Assembly (NCBI RefSeq): GCF_002242805.1
Contig: NZ_MCGQ01000014.1
Location: 62,001-126,000 of the forward strand
Origin: Streptomyces diastatochromogenes
Lineage (GTDB): Bacteria; Actinomycetota; Actinomycetes; Streptomycetales; Streptomycetaceae
Length of the DNA stretch: 64,000 nt
Reading direction: 5' to 3'
Positions 7,749 to 15,146 of the stretch are shown here, piece after piece. The position numbers and the translations under genes are program-made. Position 1 is the stretch's first letter. The number at the start of each line of letters is the position of its first letter. The notes below the pieces were generated by a model that saw only the letters and a program-made list of their open reading frames with translations, was not told the origin of the DNA and made no database searches.

Positions 7749-9536
7749 TTGTCGACCGCCATCGTCACCGGTCAGCCGGTGCCCGGATCGTCGCTCGAGA
7801 ACGATCTGCGGTCTCTCGGCTTCGACGTGCGTGCGGCCGGCGACGCCTCCGAGGCGGAGGCCCTGCTCGCGGCCGTCCCGGCCGACCGGCGCGTCGCCCT
7901 GGTCGACGCCCGCTTCGTCGGCCACCCGCACGCCCTGCGCCTCGGCCTCACCGACCCGCGCTTCCCGCTCGCCGCCGTCCCCGGCGCCGTCACCGCCCAG
8001 CCCGCCGCCAGGCAGGCGCTGACCCGGGCCCTGGCCCGTGAGACCTCCGCCGGCGGCGGTACGGCCGTGGCCGTCGACAACCTCGCCGACCGCGTCGTCA
8101 CCGCCCTCGACGCCGACGGCAGCGCGGTCCACCGCCCCGAGCTGGGCAGCCTGGTCGCCGCCGTGCCGGATGACCCGCAGGCCCGCAACGAGGCCCGGCA
8201 GGCCGTCGCCGCCGTCGACGACGAGGCCGTACGCCTGAAGTCGGCCGTGAAGGCCCGCGACGGCTTCTTCACCACGTTCTTCATCAGCCCGTACTCGCGC
8301 TACATCGCCCGCTGGTGCGCCCGCCGGGGTCTGACCCCCAACCAGGTCACCACCGCCTCGCTGCTCACCGCGCTGATAGCCGCGGGCTGCGCGGCGACCG
8401 GCACCCGGGCCGGTTTCATCGCGGCCGGCGTGCTGCTGATCGCCTCCTTCGTGCTGGACTGCACCGACGGCCAGCTCGCCCGCTACTCCCTGCAGTACTC
8501 CACGCTCGGCGCCTGGCTGGACGCCACCTTCGACCGGGCCAAGGAGTACGCCTACTACGCCGGCCTCGCGCTCGGTGCGGCCCGCGGCGGCGACGACGTG
8601 TGGGCCCTCGCGCTCGGCGCGATGATCCTGCAGACCTGCCGGCACGTCGTGGACTTCTCCTTCAACGAGGCCAACCACGACGCCACGGCCAACACCAGCC
8701 CCACCGCCGCCCTCTCCGACAAGCTGGACAGCGTCGGGTGGACGGTCTGGCTGCGGCGGATGATAGTTCTGCCCATCGGTGAACGCTGGGCCATGATCGC
8801 CGTCCTCACCGCGGCCACCACCCCCCGCATCACCTTCTACGTGCTCCTCGTCGGCTGCGCCTTCGCCGCGACGTACACCACGGCCGGCCGTGTGCTGCGC
8901 TCGCTGACCCGCAAGGCCAGGCGCACCGACCGGGCCGCGCAGGCGCTGGCGGACCTCGCCGACAACGGACCGGCCGCCTCGCTCGTGGCGCGTGCCACTC
9001 GCGCCCGCCTCGGCGCCCCGCTGCTGGTGGCCCTGGCCGGTACGGCCGTCCTCGCCGTGTCCCTCTTCTCCGGCGTGACCTGGGCACCCGTCGCCGGTGC
9101 CGTCGTCTACGCCGTCACCTCCGGACAGGCGCTGTACCGGCCCCTCAAGGGCGCCCTCGACTGGCTGGTCCCCCCGCTGTTCCGGGCCGCCGAGTACGGC
9201 ACGGTGCTCGTCCTCGCGAGTAAAGCAGGGGTAAACGGGGCCCTTCCTGCGGCTTTCGGCCTGGTGGCCGCCGTCGCCTACCATCACTACGACACGGTGT
9301 ACCGCATCCGCGGAAACGCCGGAGCGCCCCCGGCCTGGCTGGTGCGCGCCATCGGGGGGCAGGAGGGGCGGACGCTGCTCGTCACCGTCCTCGCCGCGCT
9401 GCTCACCGCCTCGCAGTTCAAGGTCGCGCTCACGGTCCTCGCCGTGGCCGTCGCCCTGGTGGTGCTCGTCGAGAGCATCCGCTTCTGGGTGTCCGCTGGG
9501 GCGCCCGCCGTACACGATGAAGGAGAACCCGCATGA
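7749..9536 (+). CDS. CDP-alcohol phosphatidyltransferase with N-terminal nucleotidyltransferase-like region (DUF5941-type)
   Basis: A 595-residue protein. Residues 237-262 carry a complete CDP-alcohol transferase signature: D237, D240-G241, A244-R245, G254, D258 and D262. About six to eight membrane segments flank and follow it. Residues 1-165 are a soluble alpha/beta region whose pattern (RVALVDARFVGHPHALRLG) recalls a degenerate nucleotidyltransferase. This is the layout of fused inositol-phosphate cytidylyltransferase/DIPP synthases, but the N-terminus lacks the GxGxR loop. It would transfer a phosphoalcohol from a CDP donor in the membrane. The start is TTG 7749 with GGGAG upstream. Its stop overlaps the next gene by ATGA, and it is the first gene of the operon. 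Confidence 0.85.
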   Translation: MSTAIVTGQPVPGSSLENDLRSLGFDVRAAGDASEAEALLAAVPADRRVALVDARFVGHPHALRLGLTDPRFPLAAVPGAVTAQPAARQALTRALARETSAGGGTAVAVDNLADRVVTALDADGSAVHRPELGSLVAAVPDDPQARNEARQAVAAVDDEAVRLKSAVKARDGFFTTFFISPYSRYIARWCARRGLTPNQVTTASLLTALIAAGCAATGTRAGFIAAGVLLIASFVLDCTDGQLARYSLQYSTLGAWLDATFDRAKEYAYYAGLALGAARGGDDVWALALGAMILQTCRHVVDFSFNEANHDATANTSPTAALSDKLDSVGWTVWLRRMIVLPIGERWAMIAVLTAATTPRITFYVLLVGCAFAATYTTAGRVLRSLTRKARRTDRAAQALADLADNGPAASLVARATRARLGAPLLVALAGTAVLAVSLFSGVTWAPVAGAVVYAVTSGQALYRPLKGALDWLVPPLFRAAEYGTVLVLASKAGVNGALPAAFGLVAAVAYHHYDTVYRIRGNAGAPPAWLVRAIGGQEGRTLLVTVLAALLTASQFKVALTVLAVAVALVVLVESIRFWVSAGAPAVHDEGEPA

Positions 9537-10285
9537 TCGGCCTCGTGCTGGCGGCCGGCGCCGGACGGCGTCTTCGCCCCTACACCGACACCCTTCCCAA
9601 GGCGCTGGTGCCGGTGGGGCCCGACGGCATAGAGGACAGCATCACCGTGCTCGACCTCACGCTCGGCAACTTCGCCGAGATCGGTCTGACCGAGGTCGCG
9701 ATCATCGTCGGCTACCGCAAGGAGGCCGTGTACGAGCGCAAGGCGGCGCTGGAGGCGAAGTACGGCCTCAAGCTCACCCTCATCGACAACGACAAGGCCG
9801 AGGAGTGGAACAACGCCTACTCCCTGTGGTGCGGCCGTGACGCCCTCAAGGACGGTGTGATCCTCGCCAACGGCGACACCGTGCACCCGGTCTCCGTCGA
9901 GAAGACGCTGCTCGCCGCCCGCGGCGACGGCAAGAAGATCATCCTCGCCCTGGACACGGTGAAGAACCTGGCCGACGAGGAGATGAAGGTCGTCGTCGAC
10001 CCCGAGAAGGGCATGACGAAGATCACCAAGCTGATGGACCCCGCCGAGGCCACCGGCGAGTACATCGGCGTCACCCTGATCGAGGGCGACGCCGCTCCCG
10101 ACCTGGCCGACGCGCTGAAGACGGTCTGGGAGACCGACCCGCAGCAGTTCTACGAGCACGGCTACCAGGAGCTGGTGAACCGCGGCTTCAAGATCGACGT
10201 CGCGCCGATCGGTGACGTCAAGTGGGTCGAGATCGACAACCACGACGACCTCGCGCGCGGACGGGAGATCGCGTGCCAGTACTGA
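9533..10285 (+). CDS. NTP-transferase family nucleotidyltransferase (sugar/polyol-phosphate cytidylyltransferase type)
   Basis: A 250-residue protein starting MIGLVLAAGAGRRLRPYTDT, the canonical nucleotide-binding LAAGxGxRL loop, followed by LPKALVPVG with the phosphate-contacting lysine. NAYSLWCGRDAL and ILANGDTVHP give the metal-binding region, and the C-terminus has VKWVEIDNHDDLARG. Members make CDP-choline, CDP-inositol or NDP-sugars. Its neighbours are two CDP-alcohol transferases and a G1P dehydrogenase homologue, so I infer a CTP-dependent enzyme that makes the CDP-alcohol used by them; nucleotide and alcohol specificity are unproven. It overlaps the upstream gene by ATGA and the downstream gene by 13 bases. 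Confidence 0.86.
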   Translation: MIGLVLAAGAGRRLRPYTDTLPKALVPVGPDGIEDSITVLDLTLGNFAEIGLTEVAIIVGYRKEAVYERKAALEAKYGLKLTLIDNDKAEEWNNAYSLWCGRDALKDGVILANGDTVHPVSVEKTLLAARGDGKKIILALDTVKNLADEEMKVVVDPEKGMTKITKLMDPAEATGEYIGVTLIEGDAAPDLADALKTVWETDPQQFYEHGYQELVNRGFKIDVAPIGDVKWVEIDNHDDLARGREIACQY

Positions 10286-11334
10286 CGCGGCTGATTCCCT
10301 CGCCGGTCGTCGTGGACATCCGCCCGGGTGCCCTCGACGACCTGGCCGGGGTCCTCGCCGACGAGCGCATCTCGCAGTCGGGCCGGCTCGCCGTCGCCGT
10401 CAGCGGCGGCTCCGGTGCCAAGCTGCGCGAGCGGATCGCCCCCTCGCTGCCCGGCGCCACCTGGTACGAGGTCGGCGGCGGCACCCTCGACGATGCGATC
10501 CGGCTGGCCGGTGACATGAAGGCCGGCCACTTCGACGCGGTCGTGGGCCTCGGCGGCGGCAAGATCATCGACTGCGCCAAGTTCGCCGCGGCGCGCGTCG
10601 GCCTGCCCCTGGTCGCCGTACCGACGAACCTCGCGCACGACGGTCTGTGCTCGCCGGTCGCCACCCTCGACAACGACGCCGGGCGCGGCTCCTACGGTGT
10701 GCCGAACCCGATCGCCGTCCTCATCGACCTGGACGTGATCCGCGAGGCACCGGCGCGCTTCGTGCGCTCCGGCATCGGTGACGCGATCTCCAACATCAAC
10801 TCGGTCGCGGACTGGGAACTGTCCAACCGCGTCAACGGCGAGAAGATCGACGGTCTCGCCGCCGCCATGGCCCGCCAGGCCGGCGAAGCGGTGCTCAGGC
10901 ACCCCGGCGGCATCGGGGACAACGACTTCCTCCAGGTGCTCGCCGAGGCGCTGGTCCTCACCGGTATCTCCATGTCGATCTCGGGCGACTCCCGGCCCGC
11001 CTCGGGCTCCTGCCACGAGATCAACCACGCCTTCGACCTGCTCTTCCCCAAGCGCGCCGCGAGCCACGGCGAGCAGTGCGGGCTCGGCGCCGCCTTCGCG
11101 ATGTACCTGCGCGGAGCGCACGAGGAGTCGGCGTACATGGCCGAGGTGCTGCGCCGGCACGGGCTTCCGGTGCTGCCGGAGGAGATCGGCTTCACGCTGG
11201 ACGAGTTCGTCCGCGCCGTGGAGTTCGCCCCGGAGACCAGGCCCGGCCGCTACACGATCCTCGAACACCTCGACCTCAAGACGAACCAGATCAAGGACAT
11301 CTACGCCGACTATGTCAAGGCCATCGGTAGCTGA
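10273..11334 (+). CDS. sn-glycerol-1-phosphate dehydrogenase family protein (EgsA/AraM-like)
   Basis: A 353-residue iron-type dehydrogenase/dehydroquinate-synthase fold. The nucleotide-binding GLGGGKIIDCAKFAA and VPTNLAHDGLCSP are characteristic of the G1P dehydrogenase branch, and the metal-ligand region is GSCHEINHAFDLLFP plus ASHGEQCGLG. The family reduces DHAP to sn-glycerol-1-phosphate with NAD(P)H. The start is GTG 10273 (VPVLTRLIPSPVVVDI), inside the end of the preceding gene; the longer frame from 10222 is non-coding in that register. Its position between a cytidylyltransferase and a CDP-alcohol transferase suggests G1P or a related polyol phosphate is the activated building block. 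A different alcohol-phosphate product cannot be excluded. Confidence 0.85.
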   Translation: MPVLTRLIPSPVVVDIRPGALDDLAGVLADERISQSGRLAVAVSGGSGAKLRERIAPSLPGATWYEVGGGTLDDAIRLAGDMKAGHFDAVVGLGGGKIIDCAKFAAARVGLPLVAVPTNLAHDGLCSPVATLDNDAGRGSYGVPNPIAVLIDLDVIREAPARFVRSGIGDAISNINSVADWELSNRVNGEKIDGLAAAMARQAGEAVLRHPGGIGDNDFLQVLAEALVLTGISMSISGDSRPASGSCHEINHAFDLLFPKRAASHGEQCGLGAAFAMYLRGAHEESAYMAEVLRRHGLPVLPEEIGFTLDEFVRAVEFAPETRPGRYTILEHLDLKTNQIKDIYADYVKAIGS

Positions 11335-12091
11335 ACTCCGACCGGTCGTCCACCCCGCCGGGGTGAAGGACCGGCGCAGCGGTGAGCACTGGGCGGGACG
11401 CCTCTACATGCGCGAGGTGTCCCTGCGCGTCGACCGCTACCTGGTGAACACCAGGGTCACGCCCAACCAGCTCACGTACCTGATGACCGTCTGCGGTGTG
11501 CTCGCGGCCCCGGCCCTGCTGGTGCCGGGGATCGCGGGCGCCGTGCTCGGCGTGGTCGCCACCCAGCTGTACCTGCTGCTGGACTGCGTCGACGGCGAGA
11601 TCGCCCGCTGGAAGAAGCAGTACTCGCTCGGCGGGGTCTACCTGGACCGCGTCGGCGCCTACCTGACCGACGCGGCCGTCCTGGTCGGCCTCGGCCTGCG
11701 CGCCGCCGACCTGTGGGGCAGTGGCCGTATCGACTGGCTGTGGGCCTTCCTCGGCACCCTCGCCGCCCTCGGCGCGATCCTGATCAAGGCGGAGACCGAC
11801 CTGGTCGGTGTCGCCCGGCACCAGGCCGGGATGGCGCCGGTCAAGGAGGCCGCGTCCGAGCCGCGCTCCTCCGGCATGGCGCTGGCCCGCCGGGCCGCCG
11901 CCGCCCTCAAGTTCCACCGGCTCATCCTCGGCATCGAGGCCTCGCTGCTGATCCTGGTCCTCGCGATCGCGGACCAGATCCACGGCGATCTGTTCTTCAC
12001 CCGGCTCGGCACCGCCGTCCTGGCCGGCATCGCCCTGCTGCAGACCGTGCTGCACCTGGTGTCCATCCTCGCCTCCAGCAGGCTGAGGTGA
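11312..12091 (+). CDS. CDP-alcohol phosphatidyltransferase family protein, signature lacking the last Asp
   Basis: A 259-residue membrane protein, starting MSRPSVAELRPVVHPAGVKD, with about six hydrophobic segments. The signature begins normally with D91, D94-G95, A98-R99, G108 and D112, but residue 116, where the family has its fourth, catalytic aspartate, is alanine; D120 lies one turn later. It is the second such enzyme in the operon, with a long cytosolic loop near residues 165-200. It could be an active variant, a partner of the first enzyme, or non-catalytic. ATG 11312 lies 23 bases inside the dehydrogenase gene, implying translational coupling. Confidence 0.85.
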   Translation: MSRPSVAELRPVVHPAGVKDRRSGEHWAGRLYMREVSLRVDRYLVNTRVTPNQLTYLMTVCGVLAAPALLVPGIAGAVLGVVATQLYLLLDCVDGEIARWKKQYSLGGVYLDRVGAYLTDAAVLVGLGLRAADLWGSGRIDWLWAFLGTLAALGAILIKAETDLVGVARHQAGMAPVKEAASEPRSSGMALARRAAAALKFHRLILGIEASLLILVLAIADQIHGDLFFTRLGTAVLAGIALLQTVLHLVSILASSRLR

Positions 12092-12096
12092 GCGGC

Positions 12097-12981
12097 ATGA
12101 CTGCTTCTCCGAAGGTCGGCGCGGTCATCATCACGATGGGCAACAGGCCCGACGAACTGCGGGCCCTCCTCGACTCCGTCGCCAAGCAGGACGGCGACCC
12201 CGTCGAGGTGGTCGTCGTCGGCAACGGCTCGCCCGTCCCGGACGTCCCCGAGGGCGTACGGACCATAGAACTGCCCGAGAACCTGGGCATCCCCGGCGGC
12301 CGCAACGTCGGCATAGAGGCCTTCGGCCCCAGCGGCCGCGACGTCGACATACTGCTCTTCCTCGACGACGACGGCCTGCTCGCCCGCCACGACACCGGCG
12401 AGCTGTGCCGCCATGCGTTCGCGGCCGACCCGAAGCTCGGCATCGTCAGCTTCCGCATCGCCGACCCGGAGACGGGCGAGACCCAGCGCCGGCACGTACC
12501 GCGGCTGCGCGCCTCCGACCCGATGCGCTCCTCCCGGGTCACCACCTTCCTCGGCGGCGCCAACGCGGTCCGCACCCGGGTCTTCGCCGAAGCCGGCGTG
12601 CTCCCCGACGAGTTCTTCTACGCCCACGAGGAGACCGACCTGGCCTGGCGGGCCCTCGACGCGGGCTGGATGATCGACTACCGGTCCGACATGGTGCTGT
12701 ACCACCCGACGACCGCGCCCTCGCGGCACGCGGTGTACCACCGCATGGTCGCCCGCAATCGGGTCTGGCTGGCCCGGCGCAACCTCCCCGCGCTCCTGGT
12801 CCCCGTCTACCTCGGGGTCTGGCTGCTGCTCACCCTGTTGCGCCGCCCTTCGGGACCGGCGCTGAAGGCCTGGTTCGGCGGCTTCAAGGAGGGCTGGACC
12901 ACCTCGTGCGGTCCCCGCCGCCCCATGCGGTGGCGTACGGTGTGGCGGCTCACCCGACTGGGCCGGCCTCCCGTCATCTGA
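12097..12981 (+). CDS. glycosyltransferase family 2 protein
   Basis: A 294-residue GT-A enzyme starting MTASPKVGAVIITMGNRPDE. Visible motifs are VVVVGNGSPVPDVP, ENLGIPGGRNVGIEA, the metal-binding FLDDDG and the acceptor-site FFYAHEETDLAWRALDAGW. The C-terminal half has hydrophobic segments (LLVPVYLGVWLLLTLL) suggesting membrane association. It probably adds a sugar to the lipid- or polymer-linked product of this operon. GAGGTG is well placed for ATG 12097; an in-frame GTG at 12088 that overlaps the upstream stop is an alternative start adding three residues. Confidence 0.88.
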   Translation: MTASPKVGAVIITMGNRPDELRALLDSVAKQDGDPVEVVVVGNGSPVPDVPEGVRTIELPENLGIPGGRNVGIEAFGPSGRDVDILLFLDDDGLLARHDTGELCRHAFAADPKLGIVSFRIADPETGETQRRHVPRLRASDPMRSSRVTTFLGGANAVRTRVFAEAGVLPDEFFYAHEETDLAWRALDAGWMIDYRSDMVLYHPTTAPSRHAVYHRMVARNRVWLARRNLPALLVPVYLGVWLLLTLLRRPSGPALKAWFGGFKEGWTTSCGPRRPMRWRTVWRLTRLGRPPVI

Positions 12982-13058
12982 CAAGCTCGACCGTGCGGGC
13001 CGCGCACTTCTGGGCGCGCCCGAAGTCCCGACGTACTCGAAGACGAAAGCTTCCATCT

Positions 13059-13988
13059 GTGAGTGAGACAACACACGACGGCGGTGTCGCGGTGACCGCG
13101 GCCCCGTCGCCCGACGAGGGACTGACGGCGGCACAGCTCGCCGCCAAGTACGGGCTCGCCGTGAGCGGTGCCCGGCCCTCGCTCACCGAGTACATCCGGG
13201 AGCTGTGGGGGCGGCGCCACTTCATCCTCGCCTTCTCCCAGGCGAAGCTGACCGCGCAGTACAGCCAGGCCAAGCTCGGCCAGCTGTGGCAGGTGGCGAC
13301 CCCGCTGCTGAACGCGGCGGTCTACTACTTCATCTTCGGCGTCATCCTGCACGCGAGCCGGGGCATGTCCAAGGACGTGTACATCCCGTTCCTGGTCACG
13401 GGTGTGTTCGTGTTCACCTTCACGCAGAGCTCGATCATGTCGGGTGTCCGCGCGATCTCCGGCAACCTGGGCCTGGTGCGCGCCCTGCACTTCCCGCGCG
13501 CCTCGCTGCCCGTCTCCTTCTCGCTGCAGCAGCTGCAGCAGCTGCTCTTCTCGATGATCGTGATGTTCATCGTGGCGATCGGCTTCGGCAGCTACCCGAG
13601 CCTGTCCTGGCTGCTGATCGTGCCGGTCCTGGTGCTGCAGTTCCTGTTCAACACCGGGCTCGCGCTGATCGTGGCGCGGATGGGCGCGAAGACGCCGGAC
13701 CTCGCCCAGCTGATGCCGTTCATCCTGCGTACGTGGATGTACACGTCCGGCGTCATGTTCTCCATCAACAAGATGATGGAGGGCCGTTCCGAGCTGGCGG
13801 TCCGCCTGCTGCAGGTGAACCCGGCCGCCGTCTACATGGACCTGATGCGCTTCGCGCTGATCGACGGGTACGACGCCTCGAACCTGCCGCCGCACGTGTG
13901 GGCCATCGCCCTGTTCTGGGCCGTGGTCGTCTTCGCGGGCGGGTTCGTGTACTTCTGGAAGGCGGAGGAGAGGTACGGCCGTGGCTGA
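13059..13988 (+). CDS. ABC-2 type permease (TagG/Wzm-like)
   Basis: A 309-residue integral membrane protein. After about 60 cytosolic residues, the segment FSQAKLTAQYSQAKLGQLWQ, a typical TagG/Wzm start, leads into six membrane helices. These permeases pair with a TagH/Wzt-like ATPase to flip polyisoprenoid- or lipid-linked polysaccharide and teichoic acid. The start is GTG 13059 (VSETTHDGGV), judged from composition; there is no strong Shine-Dalgarno, and the 77-base gap after the glycosyltransferase is the only real gap in the operon. Its stop overlaps the ATPase gene by 8 bases. Confidence 0.9.
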   Translation: MSETTHDGGVAVTAAPSPDEGLTAAQLAAKYGLAVSGARPSLTEYIRELWGRRHFILAFSQAKLTAQYSQAKLGQLWQVATPLLNAAVYYFIFGVILHASRGMSKDVYIPFLVTGVFVFTFTQSSIMSGVRAISGNLGLVRALHFPRASLPVSFSLQQLQQLLFSMIVMFIVAIGFGSYPSLSWLLIVPVLVLQFLFNTGLALIVARMGAKTPDLAQLMPFILRTWMYTSGVMFSINKMMEGRSELAVRLLQVNPAAVYMDLMRFALIDGYDASNLPPHVWAIALFWAVVVFAGGFVYFWKAEERYGRG

Positions 13989-14775
13989 GCAGAACCCCCA
14001 GACCGACGACAACGCCGAGCGGCGCCCGACGGTCATCGCGGACGACCTGCACATCGTCTACCGGGTCAACGGCGCGAAGACGGGCAAGGGCAGTGCGACG
14101 GCCGCCCTCAGCCGCATAGTCAAGCGCGGCGAGGAGCGGGGCGTGCGCAAGGTGCACGCCGTGCGAGGCGTCTCCTTCGTCGCCTACCGCGGTGAGGCGA
14201 TCGGCCTGATCGGCTCCAACGGCTCGGGCAAGTCCACCCTGCTGCGCGCCATCGCCGGCCTGCTGCCCGCCGAGAAGGGCAAGGTCTACACCGACGGCCA
14301 GCCCTCGCTGCTCGGTGTGAACGCGGCCCTGATGAACGACCTCACCGGCGAGCGCAACGTGATCCTCGGCGGTCTCGCCATGGGTATGTCCCGTGAGCAG
14401 GTCAAGGAGCGCTACCAGGAGATCGTCGACTTCTCGGGCATCAACGAGAAGGGCGACTTCATCACCCTGCCGATGCGCACCTACTCCTCCGGTATGGCCG
14501 CCCGGCTGCGTTTCTCCATCGCCGCCGCCAAGGACCACGACGTCCTCATGATCGACGAGGCGCTGGCCACCGGTGACCGCAAGTTCCAGAAGCGCTCCGA
14601 GGAGCGCATCCGGGAACTGCGCAAGGAGGCCGGCACGGTGTTTCTGGTCAGTCACAACAACAAGTCCATTCGCGACACCTGCAACCGCGTCCTGTGGCTG
14701 GAACGCGGCGAACTGCGCATGGACGGCCCGACCGAAGAGGTCCTCAAGGAGTACGAGAAGTTCACGGGCAAGTGA
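13981..14775 (+). CDS. ABC transporter ATP-binding protein (TagH/Wzt-like)
   Basis: A 264-residue ATPase. Walker A is GLIGSNGSGKSTLLR, the signature is the SSGMAARL variant typical of TagH/Wzt, Walker B is DVLMIDEAL, and the switch is LVSHNNKSI. There is no C-terminal carbohydrate-binding extension of the O-antigen Wzt type. With the preceding permease it forms an exporter for the product of this operon. The N-terminal region before Walker A contains an insert (KTGKGSATAALSRIVKRGEE) also common in TagH. The start is GTG 13981. It is the last gene of the operon and is followed by a hairpin at 14795. Confidence 0.93.
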   Translation: MAEQNPQTDDNAERRPTVIADDLHIVYRVNGAKTGKGSATAALSRIVKRGEERGVRKVHAVRGVSFVAYRGEAIGLIGSNGSGKSTLLRAIAGLLPAEKGKVYTDGQPSLLGVNAALMNDLTGERNVILGGLAMGMSREQVKERYQEIVDFSGINEKGDFITLPMRTYSSGMAARLRFSIAAAKDHDVLMIDEALATGDRKFQKRSEERIRELRKEAGTVFLVSHNNKSIRDTCNRVLWLERGELRMDGPTEEVLKEYEKFTGK

Positions 14776-14794
14776 CCCGTCGAGCCGTTTCGGC

Positions 14795-14829
14795 CAGGGC
14801 CCCGTCGGCAACCGTCCGGTGGGGCCCTG
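14795..14829 (+). terminator. hairpin downstream of the ABC exporter operon
   Basis: CAGGGCCCC at 14795-14803 pairs perfectly with GGGGCCCTG at 14821-14829 around a 17-base loop. There is no T-run, as is usual for Streptomyces terminators. It sits 20 bases after the last stop of the operon and separates it from the hopanoid cluster. Confidence 0.7.
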
Positions 14830-14927
14830 CGTCTGCAAAGGAAACGTCAACTCCCGGCGGCCTTAGGAATCTTGACGCCAATCGGTGTGTTGTTGTGATG
14901 CGCAGGACACCCCGACGGACCGTGCCG

Positions 14928-14939
14928 CGTTGTACAACG
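14928..14939. promoter_or_regulatory. 12-bp perfect palindrome upstream of the hopanoid cluster
   Basis: CGTTGTACAACG is a perfect dyad about 140 bases before the first open frame of the hopanoid cluster, in the otherwise gene-free stretch 14830-15080. A related half (CTGTAC) follows 6 bases later. It could be an operator for the cluster promoter, but no -35/-10 pair near it is convincing and no regulator is assigned. Nothing else was recognised in this stretch. Confidence 0.35.
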
Positions 14940-15080
14940 TAAGCTGTACGGGTGCCGGAAAGCGGCAAGTAGGGCCATAATGCGCGACACCCTCCCGGCG
15001 ACGGCCCCGCGGAGGGCCGGGCGGCGTGTCCGAAATAGTGTGTATTGGGTCGGCAGTGTAGAACGGGAGATGTGACGGCA

Positions 15081-15146
15081 ATGGCTACGGAAACTCCCCA
15101 GCTCAACGCAGCATGTGCCGTCCCCGCCCCGGGCAGCGCGCGGTGA
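15081..15146 (+). CDS. possible 21-residue leader peptide overlapping hpnC
   Basis: ATG 15081 opens a 21-codon frame (MATETPQLNAACAVPAPGSA plus R) whose stop TGA shares bases with the GTG start of hpnC at 15143 (GTGA overlap). GGGAG lies about 12 bases upstream of the ATG, a little far. The overlap is the same coupling used elsewhere in the cluster, which argues that the peptide is translated and couples hpnC translation. Alternatively the frame is chance and hpnC starts elsewhere. No family is recognised. Confidence 0.4.
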   Translation: MATETPQLNAACAVPAPGSAR

